From assembly GCA_009782695.1 (NCBI GenBank), contig WRIO01000086.1, positions 1-5,734 of the forward strand: a stretch of 5,734 nt of DNA, read 5' to 3'. The translations under genes and the position numbers were made by a program. This document shows positions 1-5,734 of the stretch, in pieces. The notes beneath the pieces are model-generated. The model did not search any database. It worked only from the letters and a program-made list of their open reading frames with translations, and was not told the origin of the DNA. Position 1 is the first letter of the stretch. Every line of letters begins with the position of its first letter. The DNA comes from Candidatus Cloacimonadota bacterium. GTDB lineage: Bacteria > Cloacimonadota > Cloacimonadia > Cloacimonadales > WRIO01.

Positions 1-63
1 TTTTTTTAGTCCGTCCGCAGGACACCCGCCTATTTATAATTTATAATTTATAATTTATAATTT
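1..63. repeat. Left arm of a perfect 63-bp inverted repeat
   Basis: The reverse complement of 1-63 is identical to 5618-5680. Read from the inside of the block outward, each arm has four TTATAAA heptamers, then TA, a GC-rich core (GGCGGGTGTCCTGCGGACGG) and a run of seven A. The core contains a small hairpin, GTCC-TGC-GGAC (13-23 here). Identity stops after base 63, where base 64 no longer pairs with 5617. The arm may continue left of the window. Its inner edge coincides with the stop codon of the M16 peptidase gene (62-64), so the repeat directly abuts a coding sequence. Confidence 0.93.
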
Positions 64-2698
64 AATGTAAAGTGTGTAGGAACTGTTGATTTTGGTCGAA
101 ATAGAGGTTCATGATTTCTATAATATCGTCATTTGTGACCTTATTGATTCTCTCCTCTCGGCTGAGGTAGTAGTCATGATCATAGCCTAAAGCCAGTAGG
201 GTAGATAGTATCTGTGCTTGGGTGAGGGTGCTTTCTTCGTCTATCTTGCGTTGACCTATCAGGTATGCTTTAGCGGCTTTCAATTCGTGCGGCAGGGCGC
301 CGTATTTTTTTAGGTCATTTTGGATGTTATGGATGAGTTCGATAGCCTTTTTTTCTGCCTTTTTATCTACGATAGCGGAGTAGTGGTAATACCCCAGATC
401 GTGCAAGACATCGAAGTCAAAATCTGCCGAATAGGCTATGCCGTGTTCTTCTCGCAGGGCAGTAAACATGCGGGAGTTTATGTCTCCCCCGATGATCTGC
501 GAAAGCACATTCATAGCGGTAGCGCGGTGTCTATCAGCGGAGGTCATGCAGTAGCCTCCCAGATTGATGATAGATTGGTTTAGGTCTCTCTTGCGGACTG
601 CTGTTTTGGGCGATTGAGGGACAAAAGGGTCGGCTATGATAGGTTTTAGGTAGGTTGGGGGAGTTTTGTGCTTTCGCACAAAGAGGTTCATCACTTTGGT
701 TAAGGTCTCGTCGATGTCTATATCTCCCACTATACAGAGGGTGGCGGGAGCAACAGACAGCTTTTTCGCATACCAGCTGAGCATATCTGCCCAGCTCAGC
801 TTATTTAGGGCTTTTCGAGAGCCATTTTTGGACACCAGATTGCTATGTTCACCGAATATCAGCTTTCGGAATAGATGTCCTGCTTCGCTTTGCGGATAGT
901 CTTTTATTTTCGAGATATTGTTTAAAAAAGCCTTTTTTATGTTCTTAAAATGCGGCTTCGGAAATTCGGGGGAGTAAAGCACATCGCTCATATATTCCAG
1001 GGCTAAATAAAGGTCTGGTAAAAAGCATTTCAGGCGAATTTTGGTAGTCTCTTTGCTGTTTGACACACTAAAAGGTATGCCGTGGAAAGCGCAGAATTGC
1101 AGGCATTGCTGGTAATCGCGGCGGAAGTTGCCATATAGTAGCATAGACGAAGTGACCTGATTTGTCCCTAAAATATCCTTATTTTCGTCGAGCTGCGAGA
1201 CTTTGAGAGAAAGCGACACACCGCAGATAGACTTGTCTTTTACCTTTTTTACTAGCACAGTAAAACCGTTTTCATAGGTCTTCTGCCAGAGAGTTAGCTC
1301 CTTTCCTGTGACAGGCAAGACCACTTTCTGCCTCTGGTATGCAGGTTTTGGAGAGGGCTTTTCGTCTTTGCTTTCGTCTATCGCAGGGGTAACACTAGAG
1401 CAGAAGGCATCATAATCGAGGTTCAAAGAAACGGGCTTCTTTCCCGCAGAGATGATGGTCAGGTTTGCGAAGTGGTAATGCTCTTTTATGAGGGCTGTGA
1501 TATCGCTTTTGGTGATACTTTTGATATCATCTGCATAGCTATAAAATCGCTGATAATCGCCCAAAACCTCCTCACTACCTATGTTTTGGGCTAATGTCTC
1601 CATAAATTCATAGGTGTATTCGGAATAAATCAGGAGCTCTTGTTGCGTCTGATACAGCACCTCGGCGCTGATCCCGTTTACTTGCAGAGCAGCAAATTCT
1701 GAACAAAAAACCTTCACTATCTCTTGTTTATCGGCGCCAGCATAAGGGTGGACCATGATGATAGTTACCCCGCTGTAGATACCGGATATAGAGTGCACCT
1801 TGATCTGGCTAGCTAGCTTTTCTTCTATAAAAAGCCTTTTGTAAAGCTGAGAATTGTGTCCCATGGCAAAAGCCTTTATGACCACCGCCAGTGCTGTAGA
1901 TTGCGGGTGTGTGTCTGGTAGCTCTGGTAGCACAAAGGCTAGCAAATCTGTGGAGATATTTTTGCTGTAAAATAGAGGAGCACTGCCTTTATTTTTGTAT
2001 GTCGTGACGACTTTTTTTCTTTTGGGGAGAGCTGGATATCCGGGAGAAAAGGCAGGGTCAAACAGCCTGCTAACCCTCTCTGCTATGCTCTCTGGCTCAT
2101 ATAGACCTGATATGACCAAAAACATATTTTCTGGGGTGTAATACTTCTGATAAAAGGCGCGCAGCTCGTCGGGTGTAGCCTTTTTTAGATTTGCCAGATT
2201 CCCTATAATCAGCTTGTTATACGGGCTGCCTGACATCACCAAGGCGGGTATATTTTCTATAAAGGAGTCCTCAGGGTCGTTTTCTATCTGCTTTAGCTCC
2301 TCTATCACCACTCCCTTTTCTGTGTGAAAATCACTGTCACTAAAATTGGCAAAGAAGGCTATTTCCGACAGCATTTCCAAGCCTTCATCGATATATTCCG
2401 CTGGCAAGGTGATATAGTAGCAGGTGGATTCATACTCGGTGTATGCATTTAGAGTGGTTCCAAAAAGCGCTGCCTTCTCCATCAGGCTATTTTGGGGATA
2501 GTTTTGAGTGCTTTTAAACACGAGGTGTTCGGTCAAATGGCTGTATCCGGCTTCCTTTTCCGCCTCGAAAGCAGAACCTACGCGGATAAATAATTGCAAG
2601 CTAACTAAATGCGAGGAGCTGTCATAGGCGGTGATGACTTTTAGCTTGTTTTTTAAGAAAAAATGGGAGATAAAATCTTTGGCGTTTGCGTTGTTCAA
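62..2698 (-). CDS. M16 family (insulinase/pitrilysin-like) zinc metallopeptidase
   Basis: This 878-residue protein has the four-domain layout of large M16 peptidases. The first unit (about residues 15-215) carries the inverted zinc motif HLTEH at 54-58 and the distal glutamate in VVIEEL (about E134), so the N-terminal half should be catalytic. A second M16-type domain follows (about 235-430), then a charged, proline-containing linker (about 434-458). The second half (about 465-878) lacks HxxEH: the equivalent place reads TNQVTSSML. It keeps the typical SRMFTALREEHGIAYS segment (742-757) used for substrate binding. There is no signal peptide, so a cytoplasmic location is likely. The family degrades peptides; the substrate here is unknown. 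I chose a TTG start because its T-TG overlaps the folE2 TGA stop and a GAGGAG ribosome site lies 8 bases upstream. An in-frame ATG at 2776 would give 904 residues but overlaps folE2 by 82 bases and adds a non-family N-terminus. The stop codon touches the left inverted repeat. Confidence 0.93.
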   Translation of the reverse strand: MNNANAKDFISHFFLKNKLKVITAYDSSSHLVSLQLFIRVGSAFEAEKEAGYSHLTEHLVFKSTQNYPQNSLMEKAALFGTTLNAYTEYESTCYYITLPAEYIDEGLEMLSEIAFFANFSDSDFHTEKGVVIEELKQIENDPEDSFIENIPALVMSGSPYNKLIIGNLANLKKATPDELRAFYQKYYTPENMFLVISGLYEPESIAERVSRLFDPAFSPGYPALPKRKKVVTTYKNKGSAPLFYSKNISTDLLAFVLPELPDTHPQSTALAVVIKAFAMGHNSQLYKRLFIEEKLASQIKVHSISGIYSGVTIIMVHPYAGADKQEIVKVFCSEFAALQVNGISAEVLYQTQQELLIYSEYTYEFMETLAQNIGSEEVLGDYQRFYSYADDIKSITKSDITALIKEHYHFANLTIISAGKKPVSLNLDYDAFCSSVTPAIDESKDEKPSPKPAYQRQKVVLPVTGKELTLWQKTYENGFTVLVKKVKDKSICGVSLSLKVSQLDENKDILGTNQVTSSMLLYGNFRRDYQQCLQFCAFHGIPFSVSNSKETTKIRLKCFLPDLYLALEYMSDVLYSPEFPKPHFKNIKKAFLNNISKIKDYPQSEAGHLFRKLIFGEHSNLVSKNGSRKALNKLSWADMLSWYAKKLSVAPATLCIVGDIDIDETLTKVMNLFVRKHKTPPTYLKPIIADPFVPQSPKTAVRKRDLNQSIINLGGYCMTSADRHRATAMNVLSQIIGGDINSRMFTALREEHGIAYSADFDFDVLHDLGYYHYSAIVDKKAEKKAIELIHNIQNDLKKYGALPHELKAAKAYLIGQRKIDEESTLTQAQILSTLLALGYDHDYYLSREERINKVTNDDIIEIMNLYFDQNQQFLHTLH

Positions 2699-3468
2699 CT
2701 TTTCTGCTCCTCTATGCGAGCATAGGCATTGTGATTGTGTATGCTCTCGATATTTTCGCTCTCCACAGAGAACCACTTGATACGAGGGTCTTCCCGCAGA
2801 ACCAGAGTGATATCGCGCACTATATCTTCGGCAAAGGCAGGGTGGTCAAAAGCCTTCTCTGTTACGTATTTCTCATCGGGTCGCTTTAGCAGAGGATATA
2901 TCTCACAGCTTGCCTTCGATTCGGCGATTTCTATCAGCTCTTCTAACCAGATAAAATCGCTGTATCGCACCAAAATAGTTACATAAGACCGCTGGTTGTG
3001 AGCGCCATAATTGCTAATCTCCTTCGAGCAAGGGCAAAGGGTGGTGAGCGGAACAGTGACCCCCATCTGAAACTCATAAACAGAGGCTAAACTAGCTTGA
3101 AACACACAATCATAGTCTAGTAGAGAAGTCAAGCCGCTCACAGGAGCTGTCTTTTGCACAAAATATGGGAATCTGATGTTAATATACGCCTTTTCCGAGT
3201 TCAACTGGTTCTTTACTTCTAGTAATAATGCAGGCAGGTGAAATATAATATTTTCGCCATGAAAACTGTTTAATACCTGCAAAAAACGGCTCATGTGCGT
3301 GCCGCGATGGTCGTGCGGCAGGTCTACGTAAATATCTATTTCGGCTATAGTCTGCTGGGTTTTGTTTGTCCTGTCTTCTACACAAATAGGGTATTTTATA
3401 TTCTTTACACCTACTTTTTCTATCTGAACATTGCGCTCGTCGTTTTGGCTTTGTATATCTATCTTCAT
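2695..3468 (-). CDS. folE2: GTP cyclohydrolase FolE2 (type IB)
   Basis: FolE2 converts GTP to 7,8-dihydroneopterin triphosphate and formate, the entry step to tetrahydrofolate and, in many bacteria, queuosine precursors. It acts in the cytoplasm. The family signatures appear in order: DLPHDHRGTHMSRF (49-62), TTLCPCSKEIS with GAHNQRS just after it (142-161), FDHPAFAED (207-215) and SIHNHNAYA (242-250). The conserved cysteine of the CPCSK segment and the histidines of the GAHNQRS and HNHNAY motifs are present, so the enzyme should be active. FolE2 is the alternative to zinc-dependent FolE and can use other divalent metals. I chose the ATG at 3468, giving 257 residues (within the usual family length), over an upstream in-frame GTG at 3483. 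That ATG has no good ribosome site but shares a 17-base start context with the upstream lipoprotein gene. The gene lies 62 bases after the lipoprotein gene and overlaps the M16 start, suggesting one transcript. Confidence 0.96.
   Translation of the reverse strand: MKIDIQSQNDERNVQIEKVGVKNIKYPICVEDRTNKTQQTIAEIDIYVDLPHDHRGTHMSRFLQVLNSFHGENIIFHLPALLLEVKNQLNSEKAYINIRFPYFVQKTAPVSGLTSLLDYDCVFQASLASVYEFQMGVTVPLTTLCPCSKEISNYGAHNQRSYVTILVRYSDFIWLEELIEIAESKASCEIYPLLKRPDEKYVTEKAFDHPAFAEDIVRDITLVLREDPRIKWFSVESENIESIHNHNAYARIEEQKS
2707..2712 (-). promoter_or_regulatory. Ribosome binding site deciding the TTG start of the M16 gene
   Basis: On the minus strand GAGGAG is followed by eight bases (CAGAAAAG) and then TTG. 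This is the best Shine-Dalgarno match in the window, and it lies inside the last codons of folE2. It supports translational coupling of the peptidase to folE2 through a TTGA start-stop overlap. Confidence 0.75.
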
Positions 3469-3482
3469 ATATGTATAAACCA
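3466..3482 (-). promoter_or_regulatory. Start-codon region of folE2 sharing a 17-base context with the lipoprotein gene
   Basis: The folE2 ATG lies in TACATATATGAAGATAG, identical to the sequence around the lipoprotein ATG (4271). Both lack an evident Shine-Dalgarno site and both have an in-frame GTG a few codons upstream. The identity is seen directly. Whether it is an initiation signal or a relic of duplication is unknown. The shared string itself spans roughly 3458-3474; the range given here is the ATG and bases upstream of it. Confidence 0.35.
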
Positions 3483-3496
3483 CAAAAGTGGGGGGG
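3480..3496 (-). promoter_or_regulatory. C7 tract and small hairpin just upstream of folE2
   Basis: On the minus strand a run of seven C (3490-3496) leads into CCAC-TTTT-GTGG, a perfect 4-bp stem with a tetraloop ending 11 bases before the folE2 ATG. No Shine-Dalgarno sequence is seen in the 62-base gap, which may therefore affect translation initiation of folE2. The structure is visible; the role is inferred and weak. Homopolymers this long can slip. Confidence 0.3.
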
Positions 3497-3530
3497 TATT
3501 ACGAATTTATTTGATACAGCGGGGTGGTGG

Positions 3531-4271
3531 TTATATGTCTCGAGCTATGCGGAGACCAACCAAAGGGCTTTTGGTGACATTATATAGCCCATTTTTATCA
3601 GGTATATGCTGGATAATGGCTCGCACAAGGGTGCCAAAGGCTAAAATATCAGGTAAATAATACGGGGAGGAAGGGTCATCGCCTAAATGACTGCTAAATA
3701 GTAGCGACTTGTCATCAAAATTCCACTCCCGGACATTTCCCAAAAAATCGTATAGACCCAAGCTGTCTACTGCCTTCTCACCCACCGGATGGGTGCGACC
3801 TTCAGAATTGCTTTTTACCCAAGCAAAATCTGTCAGGACATAAGAGGAATCGCTGGTGATTTTGGTGAATAGGTAGTTCCACTCCTTTAAGCTAAGTAAC
3901 CTGTAACCGTCTGCGGTCGGGTCTACTTTCAGGCCGTCCCAAACTGTCCGTCTATTCTGAGGGATCGCCCCCCAATTTAAAGCGTTAGAATCGCCAGCAA
4001 GCGTATATACAGGCGTCAGGTGATGTGCACGGCTCAAAAGATTGCAAAAAACGATAGCCTCATACCAGCTGATATTCTCCACCGGCAGACGCTCCCCTAC
4101 ATGAAAAGAGGGATTCTCGCCCATTACTTGTAAATATAGCTCTTGCGTGATAGCTGTCTCCATCACAAAAAAATCTGAAATATTTGGGTCGCTGGACTCT
4201 ATTTTCACGAAATCAAGGCAACCTATCCCGCATATAAATGATATAAATAATAAATAAAAAACTATCTTCAT
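3531..4271 (-). CDS. Putative lipoprotein with degenerate FGE/SUMF1-type (formylglycine-generating enzyme-like) domain
   Basis: The 246-residue protein starts with MKI, a hydrophobic stretch and GIGC at 15-18, which looks like a relaxed lipoprotein signal with Cys18 as the lipid anchor. The -3 residue is Gly rather than Leu, so this is likely but not canonical. The rest follows the FGE-sulfatase fold: FFVMETAITQELYLQVMGENP (about 34-54), PVENISWYEAIVFCN (63-77), PVYT...NWGAIP (87-104), DGYRLLSLKEWNYL (121-134), HPVGEKAVDSLGLYDFLGNVREW (161-183) and a terminal GLRIARD (239-245). True FGEs use a cysteine pair near the C-terminus. Here the only cysteines are 14, 18 and 76, so a formylglycine-generating activity is unlikely and a binding or structural envelope role is more plausible. 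The usual RGGSW-like segment is also missing. ATG 4271 is preferred because it begins the signal sequence directly; an in-frame GTG lies at 4292. It is the first gene of a probable unit with folE2 and the M16 peptidase. Confidence 0.85.
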   Translation of the reverse strand: MKIVFYLLFISFICGIGCLDFVKIESSDPNISDFFVMETAITQELYLQVMGENPSFHVGERLPVENISWYEAIVFCNLLSRAHHLTPVYTLAGDSNALNWGAIPQNRRTVWDGLKVDPTADGYRLLSLKEWNYLFTKITSDSSYVLTDFAWVKSNSEGRTHPVGEKAVDSLGLYDFLGNVREWNFDDKSLLFSSHLGDDPSSPYYLPDILAFGTLVRAIIQHIPDKNGLYNVTKSPLVGLRIARDI

Positions 4272-4313
4272 ATATGTAAAAACAAGGTTCACGGAAGGTA
4301 GTTACAAGTTAAA

Positions 4314-4341
4314 TTAGAAATTAGAAATTAGAAATTAGAAA
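4314..4341. repeat. Heptamer array (TTAGAAA)x4
   Basis: Four perfect tandem copies of TTAGAAA are followed by T and then a different tail containing TGCTTCGCA. The unit differs by one base from the TTATAAA unit of the outer inverted repeat. Two more copies lie at 5436-5449, and one inverted copy is at the end of the inner repeat at about 4651-4657. Short heptanucleotide tandem repeats of this general type are known from cyanobacterial genomes; no relationship is claimed. Confidence 0.9.
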
Positions 4342-4385
4342 TGCGGTGTGCTTCGCAGGATGAAAATCGTCAAACCACCCCGTCC

Positions 4386-4400
4386 ACCAACTTCGTTGGT
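4386..4400. repeat. Mini-hairpin with TTC loop
   Basis: ACCAAC-TTC-GTTGGT is a perfect 6-bp stem with a three-base loop. It shares the CTTCG core with the hairpins in the array at 5456-5545 but has a different stem. Confidence 0.7.
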
Positions 4401-4404
4401 AATT

Positions 4405-4438
4405 ACAAATGACAAAATACTAATGACTTGTCATTTGT
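4405..4438. repeat. 11-bp perfect inverted repeat
   Basis: ACAAATGACAA at 4405-4415 is the exact reverse complement of TTGTCATTTGT at 4428-4438, with 12 bases between. Further partial copies of TGTCATT follow at 4451-4457. There is no T-run that would make it a terminator. Confidence 0.7.
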
Positions 4439-4467
4439 CCTTTGTCACCTGTCATTATTTACTGCCA

Positions 4468-4486
4468 CCCCTCCAAATTGGAGGGG
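4468..4486. repeat. 9-bp palindrome with one central base
   Basis: CCCCTCCAA-A-TTGGAGGGG is a perfect palindrome. It directly precedes another small imperfect hairpin, ATTCT...CTTCG...AGAAT (4496-4516), that again carries the CTTCG core. Sequences like the latter recur between genes in many bacteria, and their translations often appear as spurious hypothetical proteins. No terminator T-run follows either. Confidence 0.7.
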
Positions 4487-4548
4487 AATATCTGGATTCT
4501 TCACTTCGTTCAGAATGACAGCAAGGGGAGCATTGATGTGGATGATAT

Positions 4549-4660
4549 GTCTGCTTCGCAAAATGTAAAAGATATGTTCATCTCAACTCTTAACGACGCG
4601 CAGCTCCTCAACGCACGCTTGCGTGCCTCAACAGCACGAAGTGCACCTTATTTCTAATTT
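4549..4660. repeat. Left copy of the inner inverted repeat (hairpin-array element, short form)
   Basis: The reverse complement of 4602-4660 matches 5440-5498 perfectly over 59 bp, and 4563-4604 matches 5556-5597 perfectly over 42 bp. The right copy has 60 extra bases between these blocks. Read on the minus strand, this copy holds a GCACTTCGTGC hairpin, a GCACGCAAGCGTGC hairpin and a hybrid GAGCTGCGCGTC unit, joined by GTTGAG, then the tail that ends near TCTGC/GCAGA. The element begins 3 bases after the stop of the pilin-like gene, so its transcript would end in these hairpins. Confidence 0.92.
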
Positions 4661-4663
4661 ATC

Positions 4664-5128
4664 TTAGTAGTTCGGTGGAGCCGGTTGCCCGTCTTTTGGT
4701 CCCACAAAACTCCATACGCCTCTTTCAAAAGGTGCTATAGTTCGGGCGTCAAAGGCAATCCTTGCTACGCCAACCCAGCCAGCTATAGCAGGGATAGGGT
4801 CGAGGAATATATCGACTCCGTTTACGTTTGGAGTAAAGGTATAAGTGCCATTTGGTGTAGATATATCCGAGGCAGGGACACCGCCATTTATAAAGGACAT
4901 CATTTGTGCTAGATCAGTGCTAGGGTTAAATTCATTATTCGCTCCACCCATCAAAGAAGGAGTGCGCCAATAAGCTTGGGCAGCTACCCCGAACTGGATC
5001 AAATCAGCAGTGACAGCCGCTTTGGTCTGATTCTTCGACTGGTTGTCAAACATCTGTATACCAACTGCTACCGCAGCTCCGACCACTATCACCGACAACA
5101 CTATCATTAAAATTTGTTGTGTTCCCAT
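4664..5128 (-). CDS. Type IV pilin-like small membrane-anchored protein
   Basis: The 154-residue protein opens with MGTQQ, then one strongly hydrophobic segment (about 6-24). That segment runs into an amphipathic helix with alanines and charged residues to about residue 54, ending in QAYWRTP. After LMGGANNEF comes a probably beta-rich, Gly/Pro/Asn-rich globular part. This is the shape of type IV pilins and pseudopilins. However, the charged leader, the prepilin-peptidase glycine before Phe1 and the Glu5 are all absent, so it is not a classical prepilin. It resembles a short protein family I recall from FCB-group genomes, often in multiple copies; this is recognition, not a search. No cysteines are present. 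A GGGGG ribosome-like site lies 7 bases before the ATG, and a sigma-54 promoter lies about 75 bp further up, the promoter class used by several pilin genes. The stop codon abuts one inner repeat copy, and the other copy lies beyond its promoter region. Confidence 0.85.
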   Translation of the reverse strand: MGTQQILMIVLSVIVVGAAVAVGIQMFDNQSKNQTKAAVTADLIQFGVAAQAYWRTPSLMGGANNEFNPSTDLAQMMSFINGGVPASDISTPNGTYTFTPNVNGVDIFLDPIPAIAGWVGVARIAFDARTIAPFERGVWSFVGPKDGQPAPPNY

Positions 5129-5135
5129 TTCAGAA

Positions 5136-5141
5136 CCCCCT
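5136..5141 (-). promoter_or_regulatory. Ribosome binding site of the pilin-like gene
   Basis: AGGGGG followed by TTCTGAA and ATG on the minus strand. The seven-base spacing is normal; the match to the anti-Shine-Dalgarno is partial but reasonable. Confidence 0.55.
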
Positions 5142-5201
5142 GTTTTACAATGTTTACATCAAATATTTCATATTACCGAATATTATACTGTATATTGTTA
5201 C

Positions 5202-5219
5202 TAGCAATATTTGTGCCAA
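5202..5219 (-). promoter_or_regulatory. Sigma-54 (RpoN) -24/-12 promoter for the pilin-like gene
   Basis: On the minus strand TTGGCACAAATATTGCTA matches the sigma-54 consensus TGGCAC-N5-TTGCW. GG (5217-5216) and GC (5205-5204) are separated by exactly 10 bases. A start about 12 bases downstream of the GC would lie near 5192, giving a leader of about 64 bases before the ATG at 5128. No well-spaced sigma-70 alternative was seen. Sigma-54 requires an enhancer-binding activator, for which 5351-5387 offers candidate sites. Confidence 0.72.
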
Positions 5220-5273
5220 ATAGGGGGACACACTATATTTTGACCTCATATTTTCTTATTTTATATATAAATA

Positions 5274-5295
5274 AAAATATTGTTAAAATATTGTT
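5274..5295. repeat. Tandem duplication of an 11-bp unit upstream of the sigma-54 promoter
   Basis: AAAATATTGTT occurs twice head to tail with no mismatch, about one helical turn apart. A related TATTGTTA recurs at 5193-5200 beside the -12 element. It lies between the promoter and the candidate enhancer sites and could bend or bind protein; in AT-rich DNA it could also be chance. Confidence 0.5.
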
Positions 5296-5350
5296 ATCCT
5301 TTTTTTAAGACAATTTAGAGCTAAAAAAAACGCTAAGTGTATATTTTTTA

Positions 5351-5387
5351 TGACAAATTTTTCCTTTTTTGACATTTTTTTATGTCA
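5351..5387. promoter_or_regulatory. Candidate enhancer (activator) sites for the sigma-54 promoter
   Basis: Two direct TGACA half-sites (5351-5355 and 5370-5374, 19 bp apart) and an inverted TGTCA (5383-5387) are present. The last two form the palindrome TGACAT-N6-ATGTCA (5370-5387). They lie about 160-195 bp upstream of the predicted start, the usual distance for NtrC-type enhancer-binding proteins. The activator is not in the window; the role is inferred from geometry. Confidence 0.45.
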
Positions 5388-5435
5388 TATACCTATATAT
5401 ATGTAACAAAAAAGCGACAGAGGGGCTGCGGTAAA

Positions 5436-5449
5436 TTAGAAATTAGAAA
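5436..5449. repeat. Heptamer array (TTAGAAA)x2 heading the hairpin-array element
   Basis: Two TTAGAAA units, then TAAGG and the hairpin array. The order heptamers, TAAGG, then GTTGAG modules is repeated at 5681-5734 with TTATAAA heptamers, which shows a common element design. Confidence 0.85.
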
Positions 5450-5610
5450 TAAGGTGCACTTCGTGCTGTTGAGGCACGCAAGCGTGCGTTGAGGAGCTTC
5501 GCTCGTTGAGGACAAACTTCGTTTGTCGTTGAAAGCACTTCGTGCAGTTGAGGATGCTGCGCGTCGTTAAGAGTTGAGATGAACATATCTTTTACATCTG
5601 CGAAGCAGAC
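5440..5610. repeat. Right copy of the inner inverted repeat (long form)
   Basis: Inverted relative to 4549-4660. It shares perfect blocks of 59 bp (5440-5498) and 42 bp (5556-5597), then the GCGAAGCAGAC end. The 60 extra bases carry additional hairpin units. The arms are about 780 bp apart and enclose the pilin-like gene with its promoter. Confidence 0.92.
5456..5565. repeat. Array of six mini-hairpins joined by GTTGAG linkers
   Basis: The units are GCAC-TTC-GTGC (5456-5466), GCACGC-AA-GCGTGC (5474-5487), GAGC-TTC-GCTC (5494-5504), GACAAAC-TTC-GTTTGTC (5511-5527), GCAC-TTC-GTGC (5535-5545) and GATGC-TGC-GCGTC (5553-5565, with one G-T pair). Linkers are GTTGAG, once GTTGAAA, and GTTAAG after the last. 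Unit starts are 17-24 bases apart. Stem sequences differ while pairing is kept, and most loops are TTC closed by C-G. A seventh hairpin of the same style with loop GAA (TCTGC-GAA-GCAGA) lies at 5597-5609. Function is unknown; an RNA or single-stranded DNA structural role is suggested by the compensation. Confidence 0.85.
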
Positions 5611-5617
5611 TTAAAAC

Positions 5618-5680
5618 AAATTATAAATTATAAATTATAAATTATAAATAGGCGGGTGTCCTGCGGACGGACTAAAAAAA
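5618..5680. repeat. Right arm of the perfect 63-bp inverted repeat
   Basis: Identical to the reverse complement of 1-63: four TTATAAA heptamers (5621-5648), TA, the GC-rich core with the hairpin GTCC-TGC-GGAC (5658-5668), and a run of seven A. A further TTATAAA array starts immediately at 5681, so the arm sits inside a longer repeat series. Confidence 0.93.
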
Positions 5681-5734
5681 TTATAAATTATAAATAAGGT
5701 TGAGATAAACACATCTTCCACATTCTGCGAAGAA
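5681..5734. repeat. Third, hairpin-less copy of the repeat element, cut by the window end
   Basis: Two TTATAAA units, TAAGG, and then a GTTGAG tail (5699-5732). The tail matches 5573-5605 with four substitutions and one inserted base. The hairpin modules found in the other two copies are absent. The sequence runs off the window at CTGCGAAGAA. Confidence 0.75.

Larger units (their letters stand above)
4272..4663. other. Repeat-rich intergenic region, no gene
   Basis: This 392-bp gap between the lipoprotein start and the pilin-like gene stop contains no credible gene. From left to right it holds a short leader for the lipoprotein gene, four TTAGAAA heptamers, a mosaic of palindromes (4386-4516) and the left inner inverted-repeat copy (4549-4660). 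An open frame on the plus strand at 4442-4657 consists entirely of repeat sequence and is not a gene. Confidence 0.8.

Overview
The window looks like a low- to mid-GC bacterial chromosome segment. Four protein genes, all on the minus strand, are separated and flanked by dense short repeats. The strongest lineage clue is the small pilin-like protein at 4664-5128. Its N-terminus (MGTQQ followed by one long hydrophobic stretch) resembles a family I associate with the FCB superphylum, such as Cloacimonadota, Marinimicrobia and Ignavibacteria-type genomes. The formylglycine-generating-enzyme-like lipoprotein also resembles families common in spirochaetes and Cloacimonadota. The assignment is tentative; no rRNA or other marker gene is present.

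Layout, in the direction of transcription (right to left). The right flank (about 5430-5734) holds repeats: an array of small hairpins joined by a GTTGAG linker, heptamer arrays, and one arm of a 63-bp perfect inverted repeat. Next comes a 300-bp AT-rich leader (5129-5430) with a convincing sigma-54 type -24/-12 promoter and upstream TGACA/TGTCA sites, driving the pilin-like gene (4664-5128). About 390 bp of repeat-rich intergenic DNA follows (4272-4663). After it lies a probable three-gene unit: a lipoprotein with a degenerate FGE/SUMF1 domain (3531-4271), GTP cyclohydrolase FolE2 (2695-3468), and a large two-half M16 zinc peptidase (62-2698). The peptidase's TTG start overlaps the folE2 stop. 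Its own stop codon falls at the edge of the left arm of the 63-bp inverted repeat (1-63).

FolE2 starts the GTP-to-dihydroneopterin route used for folate and related pterins or deazapurines. The peptidase and lipoprotein have no obvious link to it beyond co-transcription. The most unusual content is non-coding. Two nested inverted-repeat pairs are present: 63 bp around the whole block, and a 98/158-bp pair around the pilin gene and its promoter. A modular repeat family combines heptamer arrays (TTATAAA or TTAGAAA) with tails carrying zero, three or six mini-hairpins. The hairpin stems differ and are compensated, while the loop and linker stay nearly constant.
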